This document shows, one piece after another, positions 25,172 to 35,649 of a stretch of DNA of 64,000 nucleotides. Source of the DNA: Paenirhizobium selenitireducens ATCC BAA-1503. Its GTDB lineage: Bacteria > Pseudomonadota > Alphaproteobacteria > Rhizobiales > Rhizobiaceae. Made by a program: the position numbers and the translations under genes. The stretch spans positions 124,001-188,000 of the forward strand of contig NZ_JAEG01000010.1 of assembly GCF_000518785.1 (NCBI RefSeq). The letters are read 5' to 3'. Every line of letters starts with the position of its first letter. The first letter of the stretch is position 1. Below the pieces are notes generated by a model, which worked only from the letters and a program-made list of their open reading frames with translations, had not been told where the DNA came from and ran no database searches.

Positions 25172-26320
25172 TCAGAGACCGGGGCAGTCGGATGGCAAAG
25201 CGAAGTCGCCGTGGTCGAGGAACCGGTCAAGCATCCGCCGGTAGGGGGCGATGTCGATCCTGTTTTCCTTCAGCCAGTCTGCATTGTAGAAGGTATCGGC
25301 ATAGCGCTGGCCGCTGTCGCAGATCAGTGTAACGATCGAACCCGAGCGGCCCAGGCGCATCATGGTTGCCGCGATCCAGCACAGGCCGAAGAAGTTGGTG
25401 CCGGTGGAGCCGCCGATCTGGCGGAACAGGCGTTCGGACAGCACATGCGCCGCCGCGATCGAGGCGGCATCCGGCACGCGGATCATGTGATCGATGACGC
25501 CCGGCACGAAGGACGGTTCGACGCGCGGCCGGCCGATGCCCTCGATCCGCGATCCGCAAGCGGTGATCTGCATGTCGCCGGTGCGCCAGGCATCGTAGAA
25601 CGCCGAGTTCTCCACATCGACGACGCAAAGCCGAGTCTCGAGGTTCTTGTAGCGGATGAAGCGGCCGAGCGTGGCGGATGTGCCGCCCGTGCCCGCGCTC
25701 ATCACCAGCCATTCGGGGACGGGAAACTCCTCGCCTTCCATCTGGCGGAAGATGCTGTCGGCCACATTGTTGTTGCCGCGCCAGTCGGTTGCCCGTTCGG
25801 CATTGGTGAACTGATCGAGATAATAGCCGCCCGTCTGCTCGGCGATGCGTATCGCCTCGTCATAGACGTCGCCGGCCCGTTCCACGAAGTGGCACATGCC
25901 GCCGAAACTCTGGATCGCCTCGATCTTCTGCCGGCTGGTGGAATGCGGCATGACGGCGATGAAGCGAAGACCGAGCAGCTTGGCGAAATAGGCCTCGCTG
26001 ACCGCCGTCGAACCGGAGGATGCCTCGACCAGTGTCGTCGTCTGGCGGATCTTGCCGTTGCAGATGCCATAAAGGAAGAGCGAGCGGGCCAGCCGGTGCT
26101 TGAGGCTGCCGGTCGGGTGGGTGCTCTCGTCCTTGAGATAGATGGAAATGCCCTTCAAGCCGGGGAAAAGCGGCTTCAGCAGGTGTGTGTCGGCTGAACG
26201 CCGCCCGTCGCCCTGAAGCAGGGCAATGGCCGACCGAGACCAAGCCCTTTCGGCGCAATCGGGCAATAGGGCAAGCGGCGGGCAGGTGGTAGCCTGGTCC
26301 GTTGAACGGGATTCTTGCAT
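25172..26320 (-). CDS. PLP-dependent cysteine synthase/desulfhydrase-like enzyme (Cds1 type)
   Basis: 382 aa, fold-type II PLP enzyme. The PLP lysine is in [19 protein letters not shown]; the ligand loop is [28 protein letters not shown] binds phosphate; and [15 protein letters not shown] ends the fold. The [10 protein letters not shown] form and the length distinguish it from biosynthetic CysK and place it near Cds1-like proteins, which can degrade L-cysteine to pyruvate, ammonia and sulfide. Start 26320 has GGAGAAGGA upstream; the longer frame to 26482 is rejected. Followed by ridA, it fits a step releasing 2-aminoacrylate. Diaminopropionate- or other beta-eliminating activity is possible. 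Confidence 0.75.
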   Translation of the reverse strand: MQESRSTDQATTCPPLALLPDCAERAWSRSAIALLQGDGRRSADTHLLKPLFPGLKGISIYLKDESTHPTGSLKHRLARSLFLYGICNGKIRQTTTLVEASSGSTAVSEAYFAKLLGLRFIAVMPHSTSRQKIEAIQSFGGMCHFVERAGDVYDEAIRIAEQTGGYYLDQFTNAERATDWRGNNNVADSIFRQMEGEEFPVPEWLVMSAGTGGTSATLGRFIRYKNLETRLCVVDVENSAFYDAWRTGDMQITACGSRIEGIGRPRVEPSFVPGVIDHMIRVPDAASIAAAHVLSERLFRQIGGSTGTNFFGLCWIAATMMRLGRSGSIVTLICDSGQRYADTFYNADWLKENRIDIAPYRRMLDRFLDHGDFALPSDCPGL

Positions 26321-26372
26321 GTTTCCTTCTCCGGCCTTGCGATGACGGCCTTCGTTTCTGGACCTCGGCGCC

Positions 26373-27539
26373 TTATAGCGGCAGTCGCTGGCGAACGAGT
26401 TCGCACCAGTACGAGCAGCCCCAGGCGATGGCTTCGTCGTTGAAGTCATAGGCGGGATGGTGGAGGTTGGCGCTCGCGCCATTGCCGATATTGATCATCG
26501 CGCCGGGGACTTCGTTCAGCATGAAGGCGAAGTCCTCGCCGCCGAGCGTCGGCGGCATGTCGCGGCCAACGCGGCCGACGCCGGCAACCGCCTCGGCGGC
26601 GAGGGCCGCGAATTGAGTTTCCTGCACATGGTTCACGGTTACGGGGTAGTGGCGCGAGTAATCGAGCCTGCCCTTGGCGCCGAAGGCAGCGGCAATGCCG
26701 GCGACCGCCTGCTGAAGCCGCGCCTCGACGTGATCGCGCACACTGTCTCTGAGCGTGCGAACCGTGCCGGTCAGCCGCAGGGTCTGCGGGATGACGTTGA
26801 AGGCATCGCCGCCGTGGATGGTCGTGACCGAAATGACGCCGGAATCCATGGGGTCTATGGTCCGCGCAGTGATGGTCTGGATCGCCTGGATGAGCGCTGC
26901 GGCCACCGGCACCGGGTCCACCGTCTGGTGCGGGGAGGCGGCATGGCCGCCGACGCCCTCGATTTCGATGTCGATCATGTCGACCGACCCCATGATCGGG
27001 CCGTCGGCAATGACGAACTCGCCGACCGGCAGGTTCGGGCGGTTGTGCATTCCGTAGACCTCGTGCATGGGCCAGCGTCTGAAAAGGCCGTCCTCGATCA
27101 TCGCGCGGGCACCCGCACCCCCTTCTTCCGCCGGCTGGAAGATCAGAATGACGGTGCCGTCGAAAGCACGGCTCTGGGCAAGGCCGATAGCGGCGCCGAG
27201 CAGCATGGCAGTGTGGCCGTCGTGACCGCAGGCATGCATCTTGCCTGGTGTGTTCGAGGCCCAGGGCTTGCCCGTCGCCTCCAGAATGGGCAGGGCGTCC
27301 ATGTCCGAGCGCAGGCCGATCGCCCGGCCGGACGTATTGGACGTGCCTCGAATGACGGCGACGACGCCGGTCCTGCCGATGCCCTCGACGACCTCGTCGC
27401 AGCCGGCGGCGCGCAGCGCCTTTGCAACCTCCGCGGCGGTGCGCGGCAGATCGTAAAGCAGTTCGGGGTTGCTGTGGAGGTCGCGGCGGAAGGCGACCAG
27501 ATGGTCCAGATGTTCGGAGACCCAATTATCGACGGCCAT
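26373..27539 (-). CDS. M20 family amidohydrolase (hippurate/N-acyl-amino-acid hydrolase type)
   Basis: 388 aa from ATG 27539. Metal ligands and active-site motifs of M20D peptidases are present: [40 protein letters not shown] and the C-terminal [14 protein letters not shown]; the dimerisation domain ([14 protein letters not shown]) lies between. These cytosolic enzymes remove acyl or carbamoyl groups from amino acids. With an ATC-hydrolase-like gene upstream and a cysteine-degrading-type enzyme downstream, the substrate may be an N-acyl- or N-carbamoyl-cysteine (inference). Confidence 0.88.
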   Translation of the reverse strand: MAVDNWVSEHLDHLVAFRRDLHSNPELLYDLPRTAAEVAKALRAAGCDEVVEGIGRTGVVAVIRGTSNTSGRAIGLRSDMDALPILEATGKPWASNTPGKMHACGHDGHTAMLLGAAIGLAQSRAFDGTVILIFQPAEEGGAGARAMIEDGLFRRWPMHEVYGMHNRPNLPVGEFVIADGPIMGSVDMIDIEIEGVGGHAASPHQTVDPVPVAAALIQAIQTITARTIDPMDSGVISVTTIHGGDAFNVIPQTLRLTGTVRTLRDSVRDHVEARLQQAVAGIAAAFGAKGRLDYSRHYPVTVNHVQETQFAALAAEAVAGVGRVGRDMPPTLGGEDFAFMLNEVPGAMINIGNGASANLHHPAYDFNDEAIAWGCSYWCELVRQRLPL

Positions 27540-27552
27540 TTCGAATTCCTTG

Positions 27553-28041
27553 TTACTGGGTGTCGCTGGCGCCGGATTCCGGCTCCATGCGGTAGCGGAA
27601 GTCACAGTGGCTGGCCCCGCCCATGATGGTCTGGGTGCGGGTCATCTTCATGTCGGGGTTATACCCGATGCAGAAGTCGCCATCGCGATTGCACGACAGG
27701 AGATGGCCGATCCGACCAAGACCCATCTCACGGTACATTTCCGCGTAGCGACAGCGCAGCACGTTGAATTCGAGCTTTTCGGCGGAGGCCTCGATGGTTT
27801 CGATCCGCAGGGCATCGTCCTTGGTCCACAAGGGCAGGATGTCGGCGAAGTCGTTGAAGTCGGGCTTGTGGCCAAGCGCCTCGGCAAAGCCCCGGCCCTG
27901 ATCGATGGCGGAGCGGCTGACGGCCGTCCCGATCACGGCGTCAGCCTCTTGCCTGCCGGATCGCGCCTCGATGACGTCGTGCACGTGCTTGAGGATCTGC
28001 GCCTCGATCCGGCGGCGCTCGAGAATGGGCATGTCTTTCAT
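27553..28041 (-). CDS. L-2-amino-thiazoline-4-carboxylate (ATC) hydrolase family protein
   Basis: 162 aa with GGAAGGGAAG ahead of ATG 28041. The C-terminal half LEFNVLRCRYAEMYREMGLG, then HLLSCNRDGDFCIGYNPDMK and RTQTIMGGASHCDFRYR has the conserved cysteines (about residues 97, 117, 124, 146) and the CDFR ending of the family named after the Pseudomonas ATC hydrolase, which opens the thiazoline ring on the way to N-carbamoyl-L-cysteine. Many family members are uncharacterised, so the substrate is not certain. Its position between a FAD oxidase and an M20 amidohydrolase matches the order of such a pathway. Confidence 0.75.
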   Translation of the reverse strand: MKDMPILERRRIEAQILKHVHDVIEARSGRQEADAVIGTAVSRSAIDQGRGFAEALGHKPDFNDFADILPLWTKDDALRIETIEASAEKLEFNVLRCRYAEMYREMGLGRIGHLLSCNRDGDFCIGYNPDMKMTRTQTIMGGASHCDFRYRMEPESGASDTQ

Positions 28042-28057
28042 GGTGCTTCCCTTCCGT

Positions 28058-29371
28058 TCAGGGTTTCGGTTCCATTCTGTCCTGACGGCGAAGCCAGGCC
28101 AGATAGGTGGGCGCTATGCGGCGGGCGATGCGGTGGAAGGGCAGGGGGGCGGGTTCCGATACCGGCAGGGCGAGCGTCGAAATCGCCGCACCCGATACGG
28201 CACGCGCCATTTCGCGGCCCAGCGAAACGGCCAGCGCAACCCCGCGACCATTGCAGCCGATCCACGCCCAGCCATCCGGGCCGAGATTGTGGACGCGCGG
28301 GAAACGGTCCCAGGTCATGCCGATATAGCCGCTCCACACATGCGTCATTTCCGGCGTGCCGAGCGCCGGGAAGGCTTCGGCCAGATTGGCGGCGGCCTTC
28401 TGCGCCACGCGGCGGCTGACATCGTGCGAGCCGAGCACGACGCCGCCGGTAATCAGCCGGTTGCGCGCATCGTAGCGGAAGAAGCGAAGATCGCCGCGCG
28501 TGTCGGACACCGCCTGCCGGCCGGGCAGGATGGTGGCGCGCAGATTGTCGGATACCGGCGGCGTCGACATTTGCCAGGAAAGCACCGGCACGATGCTGCG
28601 GGCAAGCCGGCTGGCAAGCGACGGCACGATCTCGCCGGTATAGGCATTGGTGCACAGCAGGAAGTTCCTGGCGGTCACGGAGCCTGTGGCCGTTGTCACG
28701 ACCCAGCCATTGCCGCTGCGCTGCCAGCCGGTTGCCGGGCTTGCCTCGAAAATCGTCGCGCCATGCTTTTCCGCTGCCTTGGCAAAGCCGCGGGCAAGGG
28801 CCAGCGGATTGACGTGGCCGCCGGTGGGGTTGAGCATGCCGCCATACCAGAAATCCGAGCCCAGGACCGCCTGCGTCTCGTCGCGTTCGAGGAGGCGGGC
28901 GGGAAAGCCGAATCTGTTCCAGGCATCGACGCGCCGTTTCGACAGCCGGACGCGGCCCGGCGAATGGGCGGGTTGGAACCAGCCCGTCTGCTCGGCTTCG
29001 GCCTGCATGTCTTCCTCGCGCACCAGATCGAACAGCACGCTGGCGCTGTTGCCGATCAGGCGGGCGAAGCGCTCGCCGGCTTCGCCGTAGCGCTTGGCGA
29101 TGACGTCCGGTTCGGCGGCGGTCATGGTGGGGATGACCTGGCCGTTGTTTCGGCCGGAGGCACCCCAGCCAACGGCCATGGCTTCCAGCAGCGCCACTTT
29201 TTGTCCTGAGCGGGTAAGGTGAAGGGCGGCCGACAGGCCGGTCAGGCCACCGCCGACGATGACGGTATCGGCGGTCACCGCGCCTTTCAACGGTGGCGAC
29301 TGTGGGCGGGGGGGCGCCGTTTCGGCCCAGATAGATCTCGGAAAAACTGCCGGCGTGATTGTCTCGGTCAT
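28058..29371 (-). CDS. FAD-dependent amine/amino-acid oxidoreductase (DAO family)
   Basis: 437 aa. The N-terminal dinucleotide-binding motif is VIVGGGLTGLSAALHL (about residues 36-51); WGASGRNNGQVIPT is the second FAD motif; the C-terminal WIGCNGRGVALAVSLG is the DAO-family flavin motif. It is closest in style to gamma-glutamylputrescine oxidase-like and glycine/D-amino-acid oxidases, which turn an amine into an imine with peroxide as by-product. Placed after a peptide transporter and before the ATC-hydrolase-like gene. RidA in the same operon could handle the imine product. Substrate unknown. Confidence 0.85.
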   Translation of the reverse strand: MTETITPAVFPRSIWAETAPPRPQSPPLKGAVTADTVIVGGGLTGLSAALHLTRSGQKVALLEAMAVGWGASGRNNGQVIPTMTAAEPDVIAKRYGEAGERFARLIGNSASVLFDLVREEDMQAEAEQTGWFQPAHSPGRVRLSKRRVDAWNRFGFPARLLERDETQAVLGSDFWYGGMLNPTGGHVNPLALARGFAKAAEKHGATIFEASPATGWQRSGNGWVVTTATGSVTARNFLLCTNAYTGEIVPSLASRLARSIVPVLSWQMSTPPVSDNLRATILPGRQAVSDTRGDLRFFRYDARNRLITGGVVLGSHDVSRRVAQKAAANLAEAFPALGTPEMTHVWSGYIGMTWDRFPRVHNLGPDGWAWIGCNGRGVALAVSLGREMARAVSGAAISTLALPVSEPAPLPFHRIARRIAPTYLAWLRRQDRMEPKP

Positions 29372-29391
29372 TCAATCGGGTCCTTGGTCTG

Positions 29392-31032
29392 TCAGGCGAC
29401 GCTCAGAACGGGCGGTTCCCAGTCCCGTCCGGGAATGGAATCGAGCAGCGAGCGCGTGTAGGGATGTTGGGGATCGGCGAAGACGCGCGAGGTCGGACCG
29501 GCTTCGACGATCTCGCCCTTCGACATGACGATCACCTTGTCGCAAAGCTGGGCGGCGACCCGCAGGTCGTGCGTCACGAACAGAAGCGACAGGTGCAGCC
29601 GGTCGCGCAGCTCCGCCAGGAGCTTCAGCACCTGCGCCTGGACCGACACATCGAGCGCCGAGACCGGCTCGTCGGCAACGATCACGCGCGGCTCCATCGC
29701 GAGCGCCCGGGCGATACCGATGCGCTGGCGCTGGCCGCCCGAAAACTCGTGCGGATAACGGTTCGCCGCCGCGGCTGGCAGTTCCACCAGCGACAAAAGC
29801 TCGCGCGCCCGGGCATAGGCGGTTTCGCGTGGCACGCCCTGGACGATCGGCCCTTGGGCTATCAATTCCAGCACCCGGCGGCGCGGATTGAGCGAGGCCA
29901 TCGGGTCCTGGAACACCATCTGGATATCCTTGCGCAGCGCCCGCAACTCGGCCTTCGAGGCCGAAATGATGTCGCGGCCATCAATGCGGACCTCCCCAGA
30001 ATCGGCCTCCAGAAGCCGGGTGACGATGCGCGACACCGTGGTCTTGCCCGAGCCGCTCTCGCCGACGACGCCGAGCGTCTCGCCGCGGCGAAGCTCGAAT
30101 GTCAGATCCTTGACTGCAATAACTGGATCGCGCTTGCCGGAAAGGAACCCGCCGCGCGCGGCGAAGGTCTTGCGCAAGCTGCGGGCCTCGAGAACGATGG
30201 GTTCCTTGGAGGTCGGCTTTTCCGGCGGCGGTGTCAGGGCCGGCACGGCCGCAATGAGCTTGCGGGTATAGGGATGCTGCGGATTGTTGAGGATCTGGGC
30301 GGCAGGACCCTGCTCCACGAGTTCGCCGAGGCTGAGCACGGCGATGCGGTCGGCAATTTCGGCGACGACGCCGAAATCGTGGGTAATGAACAGGATCCCG
30401 GTGCCGTGCAGTTGCTGCAGTTCCTTGATGAGCTTCAGGATCTGCTTTTGCGTCGTCACGTCGAGCGCCGTGGTCGGCTCGTCGGCAATGATGAGGCGGG
30501 GTTTGAGCACGAGCGCCATGGCGATCATCACGCGCTGACGCTGGCCGCCCGAAATCTGGTGCGGATAGGCGTTGTAGGCCGATTCAGGATCCGGAATGTG
30601 GACATCGGTCAGGATCTTGATCACGCGGGCCTTGCGTTCGGCCCTGTTCAGCTTCGTGTGAAGCCTGAGCACTTCATCGATCTGCCAGCCCACGGTCTTC
30701 TGCGGGTTGAGTGCGGTCATCGGCTCCTGGAAGATCATCGCGATCCGGTCGCCGCGTACGCCGCGCATCTGCCGTTCAGACAGGGACAGGAGATCCGTGC
30801 CGTCGAGGCGTATGGATCCCTTGGAGACGTGCACATGCGGTTCGGGCAGAAGGCGCATGGCGGCGCTGGCGGCCAGTGACTTGCCGGAGCCGCTCTCGCC
30901 CACCAGGCAGACGATTTCGCCTTCGCCGACGGTCAGGTTGAAATCCCACAGCGCGTGGGGACGATCGCCGCCAGCCGGCAGGCTGATTTGAAGATCGCGA
31001 ATGTCGAGTATGGTTTTGCGTTCGCTGGTCAT
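29392..31032 (-). CDS. Peptide ABC transporter, fused double ATPase
   Basis: 546 aa holding two nucleotide-binding domains in tandem (GsiA/YejF layout). First domain: [49 protein letters not shown]. Second domain: [49 protein letters not shown]. It powers the importer formed with the two upstream permeases, and its start overlaps the permease stop by 4 bp. Such fused ATPases are typical of glutathione and oligopeptide importers. Confidence 0.93.
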   Translation of the reverse strand: MTSERKTILDIRDLQISLPAGGDRPHALWDFNLTVGEGEIVCLVGESGSGKSLAASAAMRLLPEPHVHVSKGSIRLDGTDLLSLSERQMRGVRGDRIAMIFQEPMTALNPQKTVGWQIDEVLRLHTKLNRAERKARVIKILTDVHIPDPESAYNAYPHQISGGQRQRVMIAMALVLKPRLIIADEPTTALDVTTQKQILKLIKELQQLHGTGILFITHDFGVVAEIADRIAVLSLGELVEQGPAAQILNNPQHPYTRKLIAAVPALTPPPEKPTSKEPIVLEARSLRKTFAARGGFLSGKRDPVIAVKDLTFELRRGETLGVVGESGSGKTTVSRIVTRLLEADSGEVRIDGRDIISASKAELRALRKDIQMVFQDPMASLNPRRRVLELIAQGPIVQGVPRETAYARARELLSLVELPAAAANRYPHEFSGGQRQRIGIARALAMEPRVIVADEPVSALDVSVQAQVLKLLAELRDRLHLSLLFVTHDLRVAAQLCDKVIVMSKGEIVEAGPTSRVFADPQHPYTRSLLDSIPGRDWEPPVLSVA

Positions 31033-31904
31033 TTCTTCTGCCTTGGATTGAGCGCGTCATTGAGGCCTTCGCCCATCAGACTGAAGGAAAGAACGGTGAG
31101 AAGGATGGCCATGCCCGGAATGACGGAGCAGAACCAGGCGGTGCGCAGGACGGCGCGACCCTGGCCGATCATATTGCCCCAGCTTGCATAGTTGGGATCG
31201 CCAAGCCCGAGAAAGGCGAGCGCGCTCTCCATGAGGATCGCGGTGGCCATGACGACGGAAGCAAAGACGATGACCGGCGGCAGGGCGTTGGGCAAAATCT
31301 CGCGGAAGATGATCGAGACATCGCTGACGCCGAGGTTTCTCGCCGCGTCCACGAATTCCCGCCTGCGCAGCGACATGAACTCGGCACGCACCATACGGGC
31401 AGGGGCGGTCCACGAAACGACGCCGATGGCGATGACGATATTTTCGATGCTGGAGCCAAAAATGGCGACGAGCGTCAGAAGCAGCACGAAGCTTGGGATG
31501 GTCTGAAAGGCTTCGGTGAGGCGCATCAACGCACCATCCGCCCGGCCACCGAAATAGCCGGCGACCGCACCGATGACGATGCCTATGGCGATCGAGATTA
31601 TGGTGGCGACCACGCCGATCACAAGCGAGATGCGGGCGCCGTGGAAGATGCCCGACAGGATGTCACGGCCAAGCTGGTCCGTGCCCCATGGATTCTCCGC
31701 GACGATAAGCGGTGCGGTCAGCGGCGTGCCGGCAAGACGCAGCGGATCGCCGGGGGTGACGAAATCGGCCAGCGCCGCCATCAGCACGACGATGATGAAG
31801 AGGGCAAGGCCGAGGACGGCGGCGCGGTTGCGGCGGAAACGGCGCCACAAGACGAGGCTGCGCGGCGGCGCGGGCGGGGTAAGGCTGGTATCGGTGATAT
31901 TCAT
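31029..31904 (-). CDS. Peptide ABC transporter permease (DppC type)
   Basis: 291 aa. Helix 1 AAVLGLALFIIVVLMAALAD, then the family motif WGTDQLGRDILSGIFHGARI and an EAA loop (FVDAARNLGVSDVSIIFREILPNALPPVIV). It overlaps both neighbours by 4 bp (ATGA), so translation is coupled across permease, permease and ATPase. Confidence 0.92.
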   Translation of the reverse strand: MNITDTSLTPPAPPRSLVLWRRFRRNRAAVLGLALFIIVVLMAALADFVTPGDPLRLAGTPLTAPLIVAENPWGTDQLGRDILSGIFHGARISLVIGVVATIISIAIGIVIGAVAGYFGGRADGALMRLTEAFQTIPSFVLLLTLVAIFGSSIENIVIAIGVVSWTAPARMVRAEFMSLRRREFVDAARNLGVSDVSIIFREILPNALPPVIVFASVVMATAILMESALAFLGLGDPNYASWGNMIGQGRAVLRTAWFCSVIPGMAILLTVLSFSLMGEGLNDALNPRQKK

Positions 31905-32890
31905 TTCAGTTCGATCCTAGGGTCGAGCCAAGCGTAGACGAGGTCGGTCAAGACGTTGACGATGACGACGATGACCGAGCTTAAGGCGACGATGCCCATG
32001 AGCACGTTAAGGTCGCGCTTGATGACTGACGTGTAGGCAAGCTGTCCGAGACCCGGCAGGGAAAAGATCGTCTCGATGACGACCGAGCCGCCGAGAACGG
32101 TGGAGAATTGCAGGCCGAGCAGCGTGACCACCGGCAGCAATGCGTTGCGCATCACATGGTGGACCATCAGCCGAAAGTTTCCCGCCCCCTTGGCGCGCGC
32201 CGTGCGCACGAAGTCGAGATCCATGACTTCCAGGACGCTGGTCCGCATCAGGCGCATGTAGAAAGCCAGATAGATCAGCGACAACGCGGCGGTCGGCATG
32301 ACCAGATGGCGCGCCACGTCGATGACATCGGCCCAACCGGTCTTGAAAGCGCCGATGGTGCGGATGCCGCCGACCGGCAACCAGCCGAGCTTGACCGAGA
32401 AGACGAGGATCATCAGCAGGCTGAGGAAGAAGGACGGCATGGCGTAGAAGACGAGGCCGAGCGTCGAAATCACGTTGTCGGTCACCGAATAGGCCCGGCG
32501 GGCGGCAAAGGCGCCGAGCGTGATGCCGAAGGTGAAGGCGACCGCCAGGGAGGACACCATCAGCAGCATGGTGTTGCCGAGGCGGGCCATGAGCACGGTC
32601 AGCACCGGCTGTTCATAGACGTAGGACCAGCCGAAATCCAGTTGCGCGAGCTTCACGAGATAGCGCCAAAGCTGGACGAAGACGGGTTCATCAAGGCCAT
32701 ATTCCATGCGCAGCCGGGCCACGAAGGCAGGGTCGGCGCCGCCCATGTCGCCCACCAGCGCGTCGACGGTGTCGCCGGGCGCCATCTTGATCAGTAGGAA
32801 GCTGCCGACCATGATCAGGAGCAGGATGGGAATTGCCTGGAGGATGCGGCGAAGCGCATAGGTCAAGAGAGGGGGGATGTGAATGCTCAT
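31901..32890 (-). CDS. Peptide ABC transporter permease (DppB type)
   Basis: 329 aa from ATG 32890 (MSIHIPPLL). Helix 1 ILQAIPILLLIMVGSFLLIK precedes MAPGDTVDALVGD; the EAA loop is FVRTARAKGAGNFRLMVHHVMRN and GSVVIETIFSLPGLGQL is typical. A 23-residue extension to 32959 overlaps the binding-protein gene and is rejected. The interval to the binding-protein gene carries a strong hairpin. Confidence 0.9.
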   Translation of the reverse strand: MSIHIPPLLTYALRRILQAIPILLLIMVGSFLLIKMAPGDTVDALVGDMGGADPAFVARLRMEYGLDEPVFVQLWRYLVKLAQLDFGWSYVYEQPVLTVLMARLGNTMLLMVSSLAVAFTFGITLGAFAARRAYSVTDNVISTLGLVFYAMPSFFLSLLMILVFSVKLGWLPVGGIRTIGAFKTGWADVIDVARHLVMPTAALSLIYLAFYMRLMRTSVLEVMDLDFVRTARAKGAGNFRLMVHHVMRNALLPVVTLLGLQFSTVLGGSVVIETIFSLPGLGQLAYTSVIKRDLNVLMGIVALSSVIVVIVNVLTDLVYAWLDPRIELK

Positions 32891-32914
32891 GTCACCATGC
32901 TTCCGTTGGGGGAG

Positions 32915-32941
32915 GGCCGGGGCGTGGGAAACGCCCCGGCC
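32915..32941 (-). promoter_or_regulatory. Intercistronic hairpin between binding protein and permease genes
   Basis: GGCCGGGGCGT and ACGCCCCGGCC make a perfect 11-bp stem with a 5-nt loop between the binding-protein stop (32949) and the permease start (32890). It has no T-run, so mRNA stabilisation or partial attenuation is more likely than full termination. Confidence 0.6.
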
Positions 32942-32948
32942 GGACGCC

Positions 32949-34541
32949 TCACTCTTCAAGCCACAGGTCGTACCAGCTGGAACTGTCCCAGCGCGGCGTG
33001 TTGTGGTGGTTCTTGAGCTTCTTGCTGGTAATGCCGAGGAATGGATGCTCGATGGCGAAGATGACGGGGAGGTCCGTCATTTCCAGCTTCTGAACCTGGT
33101 GATAGAGGTCGGCGCGCTTGGCCGGCTCGAGTTCGCCCGCCGCCGCATCGATCAACTCGTCCATCGTGGCCGACTGGTAACCGAACTGGTTGGACCATGC
33201 GGTGCCGGCCGGAGCGCCCGAGCGCAGCCAGACGGTGGTGGAGACCGCCGGGTCGGCGCGGAACTGGTGCCAGCCGTTTGCCGTGTCGAAGTCATGGTCA
33301 CGGTAGACACCGTTCAGGAAACCCGGTGCATCGTTGGTGACGATCTCGACCCTGATGCCGATCTCCTTCATGGCCTGGGCGAAGTACTCGGCCCAGAGTT
33401 GCGTGTACTCGCCCCAGGGCGCCGGACGATGCTTCAGCTTGAAGCGGATACCGTCGGCGTCGGTCTTGTAGCCGGCTTCGTCAAGCAGCGCCTTGGCCTT
33501 TTCGACATCATAGGCGTAGGTCTCTACGTCATCGGTATAGTTGAGGCCCCCGGCGCTCGGGATCGGTCCACGCCCCGGCTTGCCATAGCCGCGCATGATT
33601 GTCTTCAGGGCGAAGTCGATGTTGAGGCCATGATAGATAGCCTGGCGGACCCGCAGGTCGGCGAGGATGGGGTTGCGCAGGTTGAACTCGACCGTCGAAT
33701 GGGCGACGTTGTTCTCGAAGCCCTTTGGCCCCATGTCGAAGCGCTCGTCCTTGCCAAGACGTTCCATGTCTTCCATGGAGATGCCGTTGAAGCCGGATTC
33801 GTGGATCTCGCCGGCCTCGATCGCGGCGGCGGCGGCGGCCTTGTCTGGAATGAAGCGCCAGATCACGCGATCCAGATAGGGATACTGCTTGCCGCGCCAA
33901 TAGTCTTCGTTCCGCACGCCAATGATGTACTGGCCGCGTTCATATTCGACGAACTTGAAGGGACCGGTGCCGATGGGCTTCTGGTTGTGGGGGTTCTTCA
34001 GGATGTCCGTGCCCTCGTAGAGGTGCTTTGGCACGGGGTGGCCGAGGTCCGGCATGGCTGCGACGAGCAGTTCGAGCGGCATCGGCTTGGAGTAACGGAA
34101 CACGGCCGTGTAGGGATCGGTACAATCGACGGCTTCGAGATTGGCCTGGAGCGTCGTGGAATAATTCAGAAGTTTCTTCCACAGGTTCAGGGCCGTGAAC
34201 GAGACGTCGGCGCAGGAGAACGGCTGGCCGTCGTGCCATCTGACGCCTTCGCGCAGTTTGAAGGTGATGGCCTTGCCGTCATCCGACGAGGACCAGCTTG
34301 TTGCCAGAACGCCGACATAACCGTCATAGGTCTTGTCGATCAGCGGCTCCATGAACTTGCCGGTGATCTGGTACACGCCCGTCGATGCGCGAAGCGCCGG
34401 GTTGAGCACGCCCTGCTCGGAAACCATGTGGATGATGGCGGTGCCACCACGCTGGGGCTCTTCCGCGTGCGCCACCGTTGCGGCGATGATCGCAGACAAA
34501 GCTCCGCCCAGCAGCGAAAGCTGCTTTTTCGAGACAATCAT
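32949..34541 (-). CDS. Peptide-type ABC transporter substrate-binding protein (SBP family 5)
   Basis: 530 aa with a signal peptide (LSLLGGALSAIIAATVAHAEE). The family 5 hallmark TSWSSSDDGKAITFKLREGV with RWHDGQPFSCADVSFTAL is clear, followed by GTGPFKFVEYERGQYIIG and LRVRQAIYHGLNIDFAL. First gene of the minus-strand operon that runs to ridA. The ligand is not readable from sequence, but the enzymes downstream point to a cysteine-derived, N-acylated or peptide-like compound. Confidence 0.9.
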   Translation of the reverse strand: MIVSKKQLSLLGGALSAIIAATVAHAEEPQRGGTAIIHMVSEQGVLNPALRASTGVYQITGKFMEPLIDKTYDGYVGVLATSWSSSDDGKAITFKLREGVRWHDGQPFSCADVSFTALNLWKKLLNYSTTLQANLEAVDCTDPYTAVFRYSKPMPLELLVAAMPDLGHPVPKHLYEGTDILKNPHNQKPIGTGPFKFVEYERGQYIIGVRNEDYWRGKQYPYLDRVIWRFIPDKAAAAAAIEAGEIHESGFNGISMEDMERLGKDERFDMGPKGFENNVAHSTVEFNLRNPILADLRVRQAIYHGLNIDFALKTIMRGYGKPGRGPIPSAGGLNYTDDVETYAYDVEKAKALLDEAGYKTDADGIRFKLKHRPAPWGEYTQLWAEYFAQAMKEIGIRVEIVTNDAPGFLNGVYRDHDFDTANGWHQFRADPAVSTTVWLRSGAPAGTAWSNQFGYQSATMDELIDAAAGELEPAKRADLYHQVQKLEMTDLPVIFAIEHPFLGITSKKLKNHHNTPRWDSSSWYDLWLEE

Positions 34542-34761
34542 TTCTTACCCCTCTGGTTAGGAAATCCGCACTCGATCTTTTGCCGGGTTGCGAACGAGGC
34601 AAATTGTTCGCCGAGACAGACTTTCATGTCAATACCATTCTAAAAAAAGCAAGATTTCTGCACATCGCATCTCCACTTGACCGGGGGACGTAGATAGATA
34701 TGTTCATATATGGCGCCATTTGTAGATGATTTAACTAGGCGCGGACTTCAGAGGGATTGAC
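34542..34761. promoter_or_regulatory. Divergent promoter region with ATGGCGCCAT palindrome
   Basis: 220 bp between the divergent binding-protein and VOC genes. It holds the perfect 10-bp palindrome ATGGCGCCAT at 34710-34719 in an AT-rich context. The Lrp/AsnC regulator encoded two genes away is a reasonable candidate to bind here and control both directions (inference). Confidence 0.35.
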
Positions 34762-35649
34762 GTGAAACTTGATCATCCGCAACAACTCCACCCCGTCGCC
34801 GGCGTTGACCATATTGTGCTCCTCGTCGGCGATCTCGATGCCGCTGTGCAGCGTTTTGAGGCCCTCGGCTTCGCCCTTTCTCCCCGTGGAACCCACAGCC
34901 CACAAATGGGAAGCGCCAATCACACGATTGTTTTCCCCGATGACTACTTCGAGTTGTTGGCGATCATCGCGGAGACCCCGCGCAACGCCGCCAAACGCGC
35001 GACGCTGGCCGCGCGGGGCGACAGCATGACGGCAATTGCCTGCCGAATTGGCGATGCGCATGCCGCGCGGAGCGCGTTGGCGGAACTGGGGATCGCGACA
35101 AGCGAGGTAATGGATTTCGCCCGTCCCCTACCTCTGCCGGACGGCAGCACGGGTACCGCCGCTTTCGCCGTCACCGCCTTTGCCGCGCACGAAGCCCCCG
35201 CCGGCGAAATTTTCATGTGCGGGCACAAGACCCGCGACATGGTCTGGCGCCCCGAGCTGATGGAGCACCCGAACGGCGCGCGCGCCCTCGCCGGGATCGT
35301 CGTTGCCACAGCGACACCCATGGATACGGCGAGAGCTTATGCCAGGCTGTTTGCCGAAGGGCGCCTTGTGGAAACCGGCGCGCGCGTTCGTGTTGCAACC
35401 GGTGATAGGTCCGCCGCGATCATCTGCATGATGCCGGATGCGGCCCTCGCCCGCTATGCCCCGCTCGGGCGGGACGCCATCCTTCGCGGCGATTTTGCCG
35501 CCCTTCAGATCGAGGTCGCCGACCTTGCCGCGGCCCGCTCGTGCCTTAAGGCGGAAGGAGTCGCCTTTCATGAGGGTATCGAAGGCCGCAGCTTTTTCGT
35601 TTCGCCCGCCGATGCCGGAGGTAACGTTATGGAGTTCATTGAAGAATGA
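34762..35649 (+). CDS. VOC/glyoxalase-like domain protein
   Basis: 295 aa starting LHPVAGVDHIVLLVGDLDAA, the first beta-alpha-beta module of the vicinal-oxygen-chelate fold, with TIVFPDDYFELLAII as its metal-ligand strand (Glu in YFELL). A second module ends in ADAGGNVMEFIEE. This two-module type of glyoxalase-like protein has no fixed reaction. It overlaps the regulator gene by 4 bp and is divergent from the transporter-catabolic operon, so it probably acts on an intermediate of that pathway. Confidence 0.75.
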   Translation: MKLDHPQQLHPVAGVDHIVLLVGDLDAAVQRFEALGFALSPRGTHSPQMGSANHTIVFPDDYFELLAIIAETPRNAAKRATLAARGDSMTAIACRIGDAHAARSALAELGIATSEVMDFARPLPLPDGSTGTAAFAVTAFAAHEAPAGEIFMCGHKTRDMVWRPELMEHPNGARALAGIVVATATPMDTARAYARLFAEGRLVETGARVRVATGDRSAAIICMMPDAALARYAPLGRDAILRGDFAALQIEVADLAAARSCLKAEGVAFHEGIEGRSFFVSPADAGGNVMEFIEE